A stretch of DNA of 5,587 nucleotides from Dehalococcoidia bacterium. Its GTDB lineage: Bacteria; Chloroflexota; Dehalococcoidia; Dehalococcoidales; Fen-1064. Below the pieces are notes generated by a model. The model was not told where the DNA came from. It saw only the letters and a program-made list of their open reading frames with translations, and did not search any database. Positions 1-4,918 of this stretch are shown here, piece after piece. Within the stretch, counting starts at the first letter, position 1. Every line of letters starts with the position of its first letter. The stretch spans positions 1-5,587 of the forward strand of contig JAUYDN010000088.1 of assembly GCA_030691775.1 (NCBI GenBank). The letters are read 5' to 3'. Both the position numbers and the translations under genes were made by a program.

Positions 1-12
1 ATAGAAATGGGT

Positions 13-120
13 GTCATTCTGGAGCGAAGCGAAGAATCTCAGAGTGGGGGAATAAGACAACGCCTCCCCACCACCAGATTCTTCGTTGTCCCAATGCTAT
101 CGGGACTCCTCCAGAATGAC
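13..120. repeat. 108-bp MITE-like inverted repeat element
   Basis: Perfect 12-bp terminal inverted repeats, GTCATTCTGGAG at 13-24 and CTCCAGAATGAC at 109-120, bound this element. Inner arms also pair: GAAGAATCT (31-39) with AGATTCTTC (76-84), and GACAACG (56-62) with CGTTGTC (84-90). It has no coding capacity. The left arm shares GAGCGAAGCGAAG exactly with the element at 3047-3157, and the right arm shares AGATTCTTCGTT with the remnant at 2937-2970, so this is a dispersed family. It begins about 80 bp beyond the stop of the DUF362 gene, so the folded RNA could mark the 3' end of that transcript, but no U-run supports an intrinsic terminator. The remaining 83 bp up to the gene (121-203) hold only weak inverted repeats. 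Confidence 0.75.
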
Positions 121-203
121 AGACCAATTGTTTTGAGACAACCTGCGAGGGTCGCCCCTACAAAATTTGTTGTCCCGGGGTCGAGATGCAGAGTTTCAAA
201 CCG

Positions 204-2594
204 TCACCACACTTCTTTCCCGCCGTTGAAACGCGCCGTAAACACCTTCGCCGGGTTATCTGTCTCTACCACATTCGGGATTTCCTGCATACCCATTCTG
301 CCATACCCGGCAGGTACATATAACGTGAAATCGAGTGGTTCGGCGCCATCCTTCACCACCCGGATGTATTTATTCACTGAATCCGCATCGCTCTCCGGGC
401 TGGTGCCGCCGGTATAGGTGCCGTCATTCTGCGTTTTGTCCGCGTACTGGAAAGCATACCCGTAAAGCGATAGCAGGTCGGCGCGCATCGGGTAACCCAG
501 CCCGTAGATAGTATTACCGTTCGCCAGGAAATTCACGAGCTGCCAGCTAGGCCATTTGCCGTTGCCGAACGTCATCGTGGGCACGAACATATCGGGCATA
601 TCCGCCTGTAAGCGCGACATCTGGAACGCCACCCCGGTCAGCACCTGCCAGCGGAACTCACGGGCAAAATCGTGCCCCTCCGCGTTCCAACTCTTGTTAC
701 CGTATTTCAATCCGAAAGCGCGGGAAAGGAAAGTCCCCCTCAAATAGCCGTACTTCTCCACGCCTCTCAGGTGTATTGAATATGCCCCCGCGCGCATAAT
801 CGGCGACCAGTGCCCGCGTTTGCCGGCTTCCTGGTATTCGATAACGCCATCGCCGTCCTCATCGTAGGCATCCATCAGGTCCTTATACAGCGTGGTGCCG
901 GTCAGCTTATCTACTGCCTGCGCGTAGCTCAGTACCGTCTTCTGCATATCCCACAGCATCGTGGTCGGGTTATACCACAGCTCTTTCTCAATCAGCTCGG
1001 TGAATTTACCGTCTTCCAGTTTGCCAAGATGCCCTGCGATAGATGCCAGCGGTGCCTTTGTCAGCGTATCCCAGCCGGAGATATGGTAGTCCTGTTTGCC
1101 GATGCCTCGCTCCTCACAATACTTATATAGACTATAGCGGAAGAGCGGCGAATCATAATCTTCAGTGGTAACGATATTCGTGCCCTCGACTTTAGCGACG
1201 GGGACCTTGTGGACGAACTCGGTGGACCAACCATTCTTCTGCCGGAGCTTGCGGGCTTCCGCCATCGGCACCGTCTTGAAGCAGTACCGTGCACTGAAAT
1301 TGTCCAGCGCCACACAGTCCAGCGATGCCCATACGTAGCCTTCATTGACCCGTACACCCATCCCCGACCCCGTGTGGCTGATGTTTATCGCCTCGATGGC
1401 ATCGACGACGTGAAGCATGTACACGCCCTGGTTCTGTGTCGCCCGAATGATATCCGCCTGCGTACCCTGGAACCCCATGGTGCGGGTCAGGATATAGTTG
1501 CCCTTCTTATCGCGGGCGGGTAACAAACCGTTTTTCCCATCCATTTTTGCCACCAGCGGCATGTGCGGAAGCTCGGTCTTCATCCCGGGTATCTTCTGGA
1601 AAGGGTAAGCGTATTTCCAGTGCGTGCCGCGCGGGTGGTCATCGGAAGGCGCTTCCTGCGGATAAAGCCCGATGCCCAGGTTCTTCACGGCGTTGGTGAG
1701 CAGGTCCTGGGCGTGGATTTTGAATTTGGGTACGTTCACGAGCACACAACCAGGATAGTTTTTCATATCCTCGGGGTCCTTCGGGTCACCACCGATGATA
1801 ACTTTATGTAAAGTTACCTTCTTATAATTGGCGCCCTGAGGCACAGGCACGGTCCGCCCACGTGAAGGGGAGCTAATACGGTTGAGGTCGTACATCATCA
1901 GGCGGTTGCCCGCCCTGCCGGGTGGTATATATTTACCAGCCACGCTCTCTTCGTAGCCGTTCATCGGGTCGTCTTTATGACCTGCCGGGAGGCATTCCGC
2001 CAGGTATTTCCGTGCGAAGTAGAAACCCCACCCCCCGTAAAAATCCCCGCTCTTGCCCTCGAACACAGCTTCATTAGTAATTTTCCTGCCGTTGGCGTAA
2101 TGCAGGTTAAAAAACCCGGCGGTTGATGACGTGGAGCTGGCGGCATCCCCGATTGCCATTTCGGAATACTCGACATTTAACCGGTCATGGAACCAGCGCA
2201 TTAATGCCGCGATGAATGACCATTCGGTGCAGGTCGTGTCCCCCGGCGCTGGACCATGCGTGAGAGGGTCGATAACGTGCGGAACCACCAGGTTGGGTTT
2301 AAAGAGTACCTTCTTGCCGCTATGGACCTGCTGTTGTACCTCCGTGGCAAACCCCATCTCTTTATCCAGCGTCACCAGCGCATAGTCGAGGTTCTCATAG
2401 ATATAATCGATTTTCGCTTTGATTTCCTTCCAGGTATTAGCGTGCGGGTCATTGATGTGGGTCTGTAGCAGGGCTGAGATTCCGGCGTATGCCTTTTGCA
2501 CATCGATTCTCACCCCTGTGATTGTCGAACCAGCGGTATCCACCGGTAGTTTCCCAATGGAAGTCTCGACAACCGTACTTTTTTTCGCAGGCAT
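204..2594 (-). CDS. DUF362 family protein with EF-hand calcium-binding loop
   Basis: The 796-residue product is probably cytoplasmic: no signal peptide or membrane segment is visible. The N-terminal half carries DUF362 (PF04015) hallmarks: VLFKPNLV near residues 96-103, a following MAIGDAAS segment (146-153), VNVPKFKIH (286-294), KNLGIG (304-309) and HVVDAIEA (395-402). The C-terminal half is unrecognised, apart from a complete EF-hand loop at residues 578-589 (DEDGDGVIEYQE), with Asp at 1, 3 and 5, Gly at 6, Ile at 8 and Glu at 12. The six Cys residues are scattered (122, 201, 283, 427, 438, 493), so the CX2CX2C ferredoxin motifs found in many DUF362 proteins are absent. The start was chosen at ATG 2594 because AAGGAG lies six bases upstream; an in-frame ATG at 2630 has no such site. 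Family members I know are about 300-450 residues, so this is roughly double. The gene stands alone behind 665 bp of repeats. Its reaction is unknown; DUF362 membership is fairly secure, the role is not. Confidence 0.9.
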   Translation of the reverse strand: MPAKKSTVVETSIGKLPVDTAGSTITGVRIDVQKAYAGISALLQTHINDPHANTWKEIKAKIDYIYENLDYALVTLDKEMGFATEVQQQVHSGKKVLFKPNLVVPHVIDPLTHGPAPGDTTCTEWSFIAALMRWFHDRLNVEYSEMAIGDAASSTSSTAGFFNLHYANGRKITNEAVFEGKSGDFYGGWGFYFARKYLAECLPAGHKDDPMNGYEESVAGKYIPPGRAGNRLMMYDLNRISSPSRGRTVPVPQGANYKKVTLHKVIIGGDPKDPEDMKNYPGCVLVNVPKFKIHAQDLLTNAVKNLGIGLYPQEAPSDDHPRGTHWKYAYPFQKIPGMKTELPHMPLVAKMDGKNGLLPARDKKGNYILTRTMGFQGTQADIIRATQNQGVYMLHVVDAIEAINISHTGSGMGVRVNEGYVWASLDCVALDNFSARYCFKTVPMAEARKLRQKNGWSTEFVHKVPVAKVEGTNIVTTEDYDSPLFRYSLYKYCEERGIGKQDYHISGWDTLTKAPLASIAGHLGKLEDGKFTELIEKELWYNPTTMLWDMQKTVLSYAQAVDKLTGTTLYKDLMDAYDEDGDGVIEYQEAGKRGHWSPIMRAGAYSIHLRGVEKYGYLRGTFLSRAFGLKYGNKSWNAEGHDFAREFRWQVLTGVAFQMSRLQADMPDMFVPTMTFGNGKWPSWQLVNFLANGNTIYGLGYPMRADLLSLYGYAFQYADKTQNDGTYTGGTSPESDADSVNKYIRVVKDGAEPLDFTLYVPAGYGRMGMQEIPNVVETDNPAKVFTARFNGGKEVW

Positions 2595-2600
2595 AAAATT

Positions 2601-2606
2601 CTCCTT
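2601..2606 (-). promoter_or_regulatory. Shine-Dalgarno site of the DUF362 gene
   Basis: AAGGAG on the minus strand sits six bases before the ATG at 2594. It decides the start, because the longer in-frame ATG at 2630 is preceded by no purine-rich site. Confidence 0.8.
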
Positions 2607-2648
2607 TTCTCCAGAGTGGACATACGTCATGCCATTCTATTGGGCATA

Positions 2649-2677
2649 ACTATAGTATAAGGATTATAAAAATGCAA
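2649..2677 (-). promoter_or_regulatory. Candidate sigma70-type promoter for the DUF362 gene
   Basis: On the minus strand a -10 candidate TATAGT (2654-2649, five of six consensus bases) is spaced 17 bp from a weak -35 candidate TTGCAT (2677-2672, three of six). Transcription would start near 2642, leaving a leader of about 48 nt. The spacer contains a short palindrome, TATAA-GGA-TTATA (2656-2668), which could be an operator or simply AT-rich chance. The stretch is notably AT-rich compared with its surroundings, which fits a promoter. Confidence 0.45.
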
Positions 2678-2729
2678 CGTAGACCCTGAACGAGCTTCCC
2701 GCGAAACAACTGAAAACCCTCACAATCTC

Positions 2730-2755
2730 CCCCGTATCAAGTACGGGGCAAGCTC
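2730..2755. repeat. Hairpin repeat module, intact copy
   Basis: A 7-bp stem CCCCGTA/TACGGGG closes over a TCAAG loop (2730-2748), followed by CAAGCTC. The same 19-bp hairpin occurs in reverse orientation at 3119-3137, and an interrupted version occurs at 4764-4824. The recurrence marks it as a mobile or recombining module rather than a terminator, and no T-run follows on either strand. Confidence 0.75.
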
Positions 2756-2781
2756 TTTACGAAGGGAGAGGATACAATTTC

Positions 2782-2800
2782 CCCCCTTTCCTAAAGGGGG
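2782..2800. repeat. CCCCCTTT/AAAGGGGG hairpin
   Basis: An 8-bp perfect stem, CCCCCTTT (2782-2789) with AAAGGGGG (2793-2800), leaves a 3-nt loop CCT. Modules like this are common in the repeat-rich intergenic regions of many bacteria. No U-run follows on either strand, so a terminator role is not supported. Confidence 0.6.
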
Positions 2801-2907
2801 ACGCGTTGCCTCAAAAGTCGAGTGACCTTGTCACCCTGACCCCCTCTGGTGGGGAGAAGGGGGGGGGTTGACTATTGAAATTTGTGATTTAGACTTTTTC
2901 TCTAAAA

Positions 2908-2970
2908 GGGTCTCCCTGCCTACTGAGTAGTGTCGGAGATTCTTCGTTCACTTCTCTCCTCAGAATGACA
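2908..2970. repeat. Composite remnant: diverged direct repeat plus half inverted-repeat element
   Basis: Bases 2908-2944 align with 4464-4500 in the same orientation over 37 bp with about seven mismatches. The overlapping right part, 2937-2970, starts with AGATTCTTCGTT and ends with CTCCTCAGAATGACA. It therefore matches the right half of the element at 13-120 (76-121) with an internal deletion of about 12 bp. No matching left terminal arm lies directly upstream, so this looks like a decayed half copy. Confidence 0.6.
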
Positions 2971-3046
2971 TTTAGGGCAACGCTACCCTGAAAAGAGGAA
3001 ATTATTACAGACGTCTGAATACATGTTGAGACATCTCTCAGTCTGT

Positions 3047-3157
3047 CTTTGCGAGCGAAGCGAAGCAATCTCTGGATAAAAAAGGGGGTTTTATTAAGCG
3101 TTAGATTGCCACAGCCTGCCCCGTACTTGATACGGGGTCGCTCCGCTCCTCGCAAAG
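3047..3157. repeat. 111-bp MITE-like inverted repeat element
   Basis: Terminal arms CTTTGCGAG (3047-3055) and CTCGCAAAG (3149-3157) are perfect inverted repeats. Next inward, AGCGAAGCGA pairs with TCGCTCCGCT at one mismatch, and GCAATCT (3065-3071) pairs with AGATTGC (3103-3109). The right half also holds the 19-bp hairpin CCCCGTACTTGATACGGGG (3119-3137), the reverse complement of the one at 2730-2748, apparently nested. It resembles the widespread intergenic repeats whose ends read roughly GTCATTGCGAGG. An apparent open reading frame through it is a by-product of the repeat. Confidence 0.75.
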
Positions 3158-3259
3158 GCAAATGATTCATCATTATTTAACGCGTTAGTATTAGTTTTGG
3201 TTATTGTATCCCTGTTCGGGTTATGGAATCAGGGACAAGCCTTGGTCATTGGTTATTGC

Positions 3260-4036
3260 TCACGATTTCAAATCGCCGCGCACCCCGATGGTAACTTCGT
3301 TCAGAGGAATATCCTTGCCACTGTCTTCGACCGCTTTCTGCGCCAGGTAAACCAACCCGGAACAGCAGGGTACTTCCATATGCGCCACTGTCAGACTTTT
3401 CAGTCCGGAGTGCGCCACTATCTGCACCAGCTTCTTGTAATGCGCATCCACGTCATCCAGCTTAGGACAAGCAATGAGCAGGGCACGGTCTTTGAGGAAA
3501 TCCTGGTGGAAACTACCGTAGGCGAACGCCGCGCAGTGCGCCGCCAGCAAGACATCCGCATCTTTAAGGAACGGAGCTCGCGGCGGTACGAGTGTCAACT
3601 GTACGGGCCAGTGTCGCAACGTCGAAGGTTGCTGAGCGGCAGGTGCCTCGACTCCTTCCTCTGTCTGTGTTTGAAGGTCGATAATCCGGGCAGAAGGGCA
3701 ACCGCCCACGGGAATTTCCGGTTTCTCAAATTCTGTTACTGTTGCAGAAGGGCAACCGCAAGGCAAAGTGTCCACTTCGTGCTCTTCATGAGCAAGGTGC
3801 TCTTTAACCGCTTCTTCGTCGAACTCTTCGGCGACGCGTTCTTCGACGGTGATGGCGCCCACCGGGCATTCTCCAAGGCACGCGCCAAGTCCGTCGCAAT
3901 AGACCTCGCTTACCAGCCTGGCTTTTCCATCGACTATTTTTAACGCGCCTTCGGCGCAACGGGGCACGCACGCGCCACACCCGTTACAAAGCTCCTCATT
4001 GATGGTTACGATTTTCCTGACTGTCCTGACTGTCAT
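3260..4036 (-). CDS. Ferredoxin-like Fe-S protein with Cys-containing C-terminal domain
   Basis: The product is a 258-residue soluble protein. Cys 17, 20, 23 and 27 form a standard CX2CX2CX3C cluster motif. The second motif, residues 47-58 (CDGLGACLGECP), has Leu where the second Cys is expected, leaving Cys 47, 53 and 57. A linker carries CGCPSA (93-98) and GGCPSA (112-116 plus flank). The C-terminal part has AHC (168), ACPKLDD (190 region) and EVPCCSG (224-225), which could bind metal or another cluster. I recall this architecture from anaerobes, sometimes near hybrid-cluster-protein genes, but no hcp lies in this window. The start ATG overlaps the upstream stop as TAATG and has GAGGAGGT six bases ahead, so translation is probably coupled to the zinc-ribbon gene. 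The likely role is electron transfer or redox and nitrosative stress handling; the partner enzyme is unknown. The antisense frame at 3197-3943 is a shadow. Confidence 0.9.
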   Translation of the reverse strand: MTVRTVRKIVTINEELCNGCGACVPRCAEGALKIVDGKARLVSEVYCDGLGACLGECPVGAITVEERVAEEFDEEAVKEHLAHEEHEVDTLPCGCPSATVTEFEKPEIPVGGCPSARIIDLQTQTEEGVEAPAAQQPSTLRHWPVQLTLVPPRAPFLKDADVLLAAHCAAFAYGSFHQDFLKDRALLIACPKLDDVDAHYKKLVQIVAHSGLKSLTVAHMEVPCCSGLVYLAQKAVEDSGKDIPLNEVTIGVRGDLKS

Positions 4037-4305
4037 TATTTGACCTCCTCAGTTTTCTTTTCTCTGGTTTCGGGCCTGTCTTCACCCATTATCTGCTTCC
4101 AGCGTTCCTCACCCAGGCACTGCCGCGCTGATGCGCACCACTCGATGCAGGAAGGCAATCTTTCGCGGAAGACCATCGTACCGCATTTCTGGCACTTGAC
4201 GCGGGTCTCATCGGAAAAGATTTCCACCTCGCCCTGGCAACCGGGGCACCGGTAGACTTCCACTCTCAGTTTCATGGTATCCTGACCGGGACATTTGCTG
4301 AACAT
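4036..4305 (-). CDS. Small Cys-rich zinc-ribbon protein with CPGQD motif
   Basis: The 89-residue soluble protein carries seven Cys. Near the N-terminus is CPGQD (5-9). CPGC (20-23) and CQKCG (38-42) form a zinc-ribbon pair. CX3CX5C follows (53, 57, 63) in the stretch SCIEWCASARQCLGEE. The tail from residue 75 is charged and probably disordered. I recall small proteins of this pattern in anaerobic bacteria with no established function. The chosen start, ATG 4305, keeps CPGQD, which I believe is conserved. GAGGGTGG lies eight bases upstream and TGAGG lies three bases upstream. Alternatives are GTG 4317 (poorly placed site) and ATG 4275, preceded by AGGA, which would lose CPGQD. It is the first gene of a two-gene operon with the ferredoxin-like gene, under the Fnr-type promoter at 4336-4389. 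It could bind zinc or an Fe-S cluster. Confidence 0.85.
   Translation of the reverse strand: MFSKCPGQDTMKLRVEVYRCPGCQGEVEIFSDETRVKCQKCGTMVFRERLPSCIEWCASARQCLGEERWKQIMGEDRPETREKKTEEVK
4043..4050 (-). promoter_or_regulatory. Shine-Dalgarno site inside the upstream gene, coupling translation
   Basis: GAGGAGGT on the minus strand, six bases before the ATG at 4036, lies within the last codons of the zinc-ribbon gene. With the TAATG overlap, it indicates translational coupling of the two genes. Confidence 0.85.
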
Positions 4306-4335
4306 TTGCCTCACCACCCTCGTTAGGCTTGCTTT

Positions 4336-4352
4336 ATTACACCCTTATGATA
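4336..4352 (-). promoter_or_regulatory. -10 region of the zinc-ribbon/ferredoxin operon
   Basis: On the minus strand TATCAT (4352-4347, five of six consensus bases) predicts a start at about 4340 and a 35-nt leader to ATG 4305. An alternative -10, TGTAAT (4341-4336), would start at about 4329. The first is preferred because it puts the upstream palindrome exactly at -41.5. No good -35 hexamer was found; the palindrome occupies that position, as expected for an activator-dependent class II promoter. Confidence 0.6.
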
Positions 4353-4373
4353 ACGCGCGGTTGATAGGCGCAC

Positions 4374-4389
4374 TATGATGTACATCATA
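4374..4389 (-). promoter_or_regulatory. FNR-like operator, perfect 16-bp palindrome
   Basis: TATGATGTACATCATA is its own reverse complement. Its core, ATGAT-GTAC-ATCAT, differs from the E. coli FNR consensus TTGAT-N4-ATCAA only at the outermost base of each half. Its centre (between 4381 and 4382) is 41.5 bp upstream of the start predicted from the -10 element at 4347-4352. That is the position used by class II Fnr/Crp activators. The nearest regulator gene of the family lies directly upstream (4919-5587). Binding by that protein is an inference. Confidence 0.7.
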
Positions 4390-4446
4390 CTGGGGAAAAA
4401 GTAACAAATATCAAGCGCTAATAGCCAAACGGCTGTAACTTAAGCA

Positions 4447-4500
4447 CCCTGAGCGCAGTCGAAGGGTCTCCGTGCCTATTCAGTAGCGTTGGAAATTCTG
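4447..4500. repeat. Composite repeat: inverted-repeat arm plus diverged direct repeat
   Basis: CCCTGAGCGCAGTCGAAGGG (4447-4466) is nearly the reverse complement of CCCTTCGACAGGCTCAGGG at 4734-4752, giving an inverted pair spanning 306 bp. It continues into 4464-4500, which matches 2908-2944 in direct orientation with about seven mismatches in 37. Arms of this sequence are familiar from intergenic repeats of many bacteria. Confidence 0.6.
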
Positions 4501-4539
4501 ATTGTATCAGGACCACTAAATACGAAAACCTGTGCCCAT

Positions 4540-4611
4540 CTTGTCATTCCAGACTCGATCTGGAATCCAGCGTTTCTTAGTCTGGATACCAGCCTTCGCT
4601 GGTATGACAAG
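4540..4611. repeat. 72-bp double-hairpin repeat element
   Basis: Outer arms CTTGTCATTCCAG (4540-4552) and CTGGTATGACAAG (4599-4611) pair at 12 of 13 positions. Inside are two hairpins: TTCCAGA/TCTGGAA with a 5-nt loop (4547-4565), and ATACCAGC/GCTGGTAT with a CTTC loop (4586-4605). It fits a small non-autonomous palindromic element; no coding capacity. Confidence 0.7.
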
Positions 4612-4733
4612 GTGGTGATGTTCTGTCAGGAGACACGGTAATAGTCCGAGAGACTTGATGAGCAAAACTATTTTGGACAAGACTGAGCCAGAGGAACTTT
4701 TTATGACTTCCCCTACCTCACACTGATAGCCTT

Positions 4734-4752
4734 CCCTTCGACAGGCTCAGGG
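4734..4752. repeat. Inverted-repeat arm partnering 4447-4466
   Basis: CCCTTCGACAGGCTCAGGG is close to the reverse complement of 4447-4466, with one base fewer and a small central difference. The 72-bp double-hairpin element lies between the two arms, so the 4447-4752 interval may be a larger element carrying an internal insertion. Confidence 0.55.
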
Positions 4753-4763
4753 CAAGCTATCGT

Positions 4764-4824
4764 CCTCGTATCAAGTCCCGACTGAATCGGGATGGCGATG
4801 AAGTCGCTCATACGGGGCAGGCTC
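4764..4824. repeat. Hairpin repeat module interrupted by a second palindrome
   Basis: CCTCGTATCAAG (4764-4775) and TACGGGGCAGGCTC (4811-4824) match the two parts of the intact module at 2730-2755 at 11 of 12 and 13 of 14 positions. Between them lie 35 extra bases that begin with the hairpin TCCCGA-CTGAA-TCGGGA (4776-4792). The simplest reading is insertion of one palindromic module into the loop of another. Confidence 0.65.
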
Positions 4825-4918
4825 TTCAAGAGTGTTGGCGGGAAGGACTCTACCAGGATGACAAGTGGGGAAAAGGGGCGGGGTTTGGAATCTGTTTATC
4901 GGAATTTGGGATTTTCTT

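Larger units (their letters stand above)
2678..3259. other. Repeat-filled intergenic region without genes
   Basis: I see no credible gene in these roughly 580 bases. They separate the stop of the ferredoxin-like gene from the promoter of the DUF362 gene and are largely made of hairpin and inverted-repeat modules, listed separately. Other items are a run of nine G (2859-2867), a perfect 10-bp palindrome CAGACGTCTG (3008-3017), and an imperfect hairpin downstream of the ferredoxin-like gene with TCCCTG (3209-3214) and CAGGGA (3230-3235) as its core arms. That last hairpin is not followed by a U-run on the minus strand, so I do not call it a terminator. Confidence 0.7.
4390..4918. other. Repeat-filled intergenic region without genes
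   Basis: I see no credible coding region in these 529 bases. They separate the Crp/Fnr gene from the operator of the next operon and contain the repeat modules listed separately. The last 35 bases or so before the regulator stop are rich in GGAATTTGGGATTT-like sequence, which also appears repetitive in style. No intrinsic terminator was found for the regulator gene. The long separation suggests the regulator and the zinc-ribbon operon are transcribed separately. Confidence 0.7.

Noticed and set aside
7..417. Plus-strand reading frame at the left edge
   Set aside because: Its first third is the inverted-repeat element and the rest is antisense to the DUF362 gene.
2592..2630. ATG at 2630 as start of the DUF362 gene
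   Set aside because: It has no ribosome binding site, whereas the ATG at 2594 has AAGGAG at ideal spacing; the predicted transcript would leave the upstream ATG only about 11 nt of leader.
2822..2834. GTGAC-CTT-GTCAC as a Crp-type operator
   Set aside because: The half-site spacing is one base short of the Crp form, it lies about 150 bp upstream of the promoter candidate, and it sits in repeat-derived DNA.
2889..3173. Minus-strand reading frame of 94 codons in the intergenic region
   Set aside because: It runs through the 111-bp inverted-repeat element and the half copy, and its translation is that of the repeats. There is no ribosome binding site or family.
3204..3238. Imperfect hairpin after the ferredoxin-like gene as a terminator
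   Set aside because: The stem is bulged, the loop is about 15 nt, and the minus-strand sequence after it is A-rich rather than U-rich.
2678..3259. CRISPR array
   Set aside because: The repeats differ in sequence, length, orientation and spacing, with no regular repeat-spacer pattern.
3197..3943. Long plus-strand reading frame of 248 codons
   Set aside because: It lies almost wholly antisense to the ferredoxin-like gene, which has clear Cys motifs and a strong ribosome binding site. The plus-strand product shows no recognisable family.
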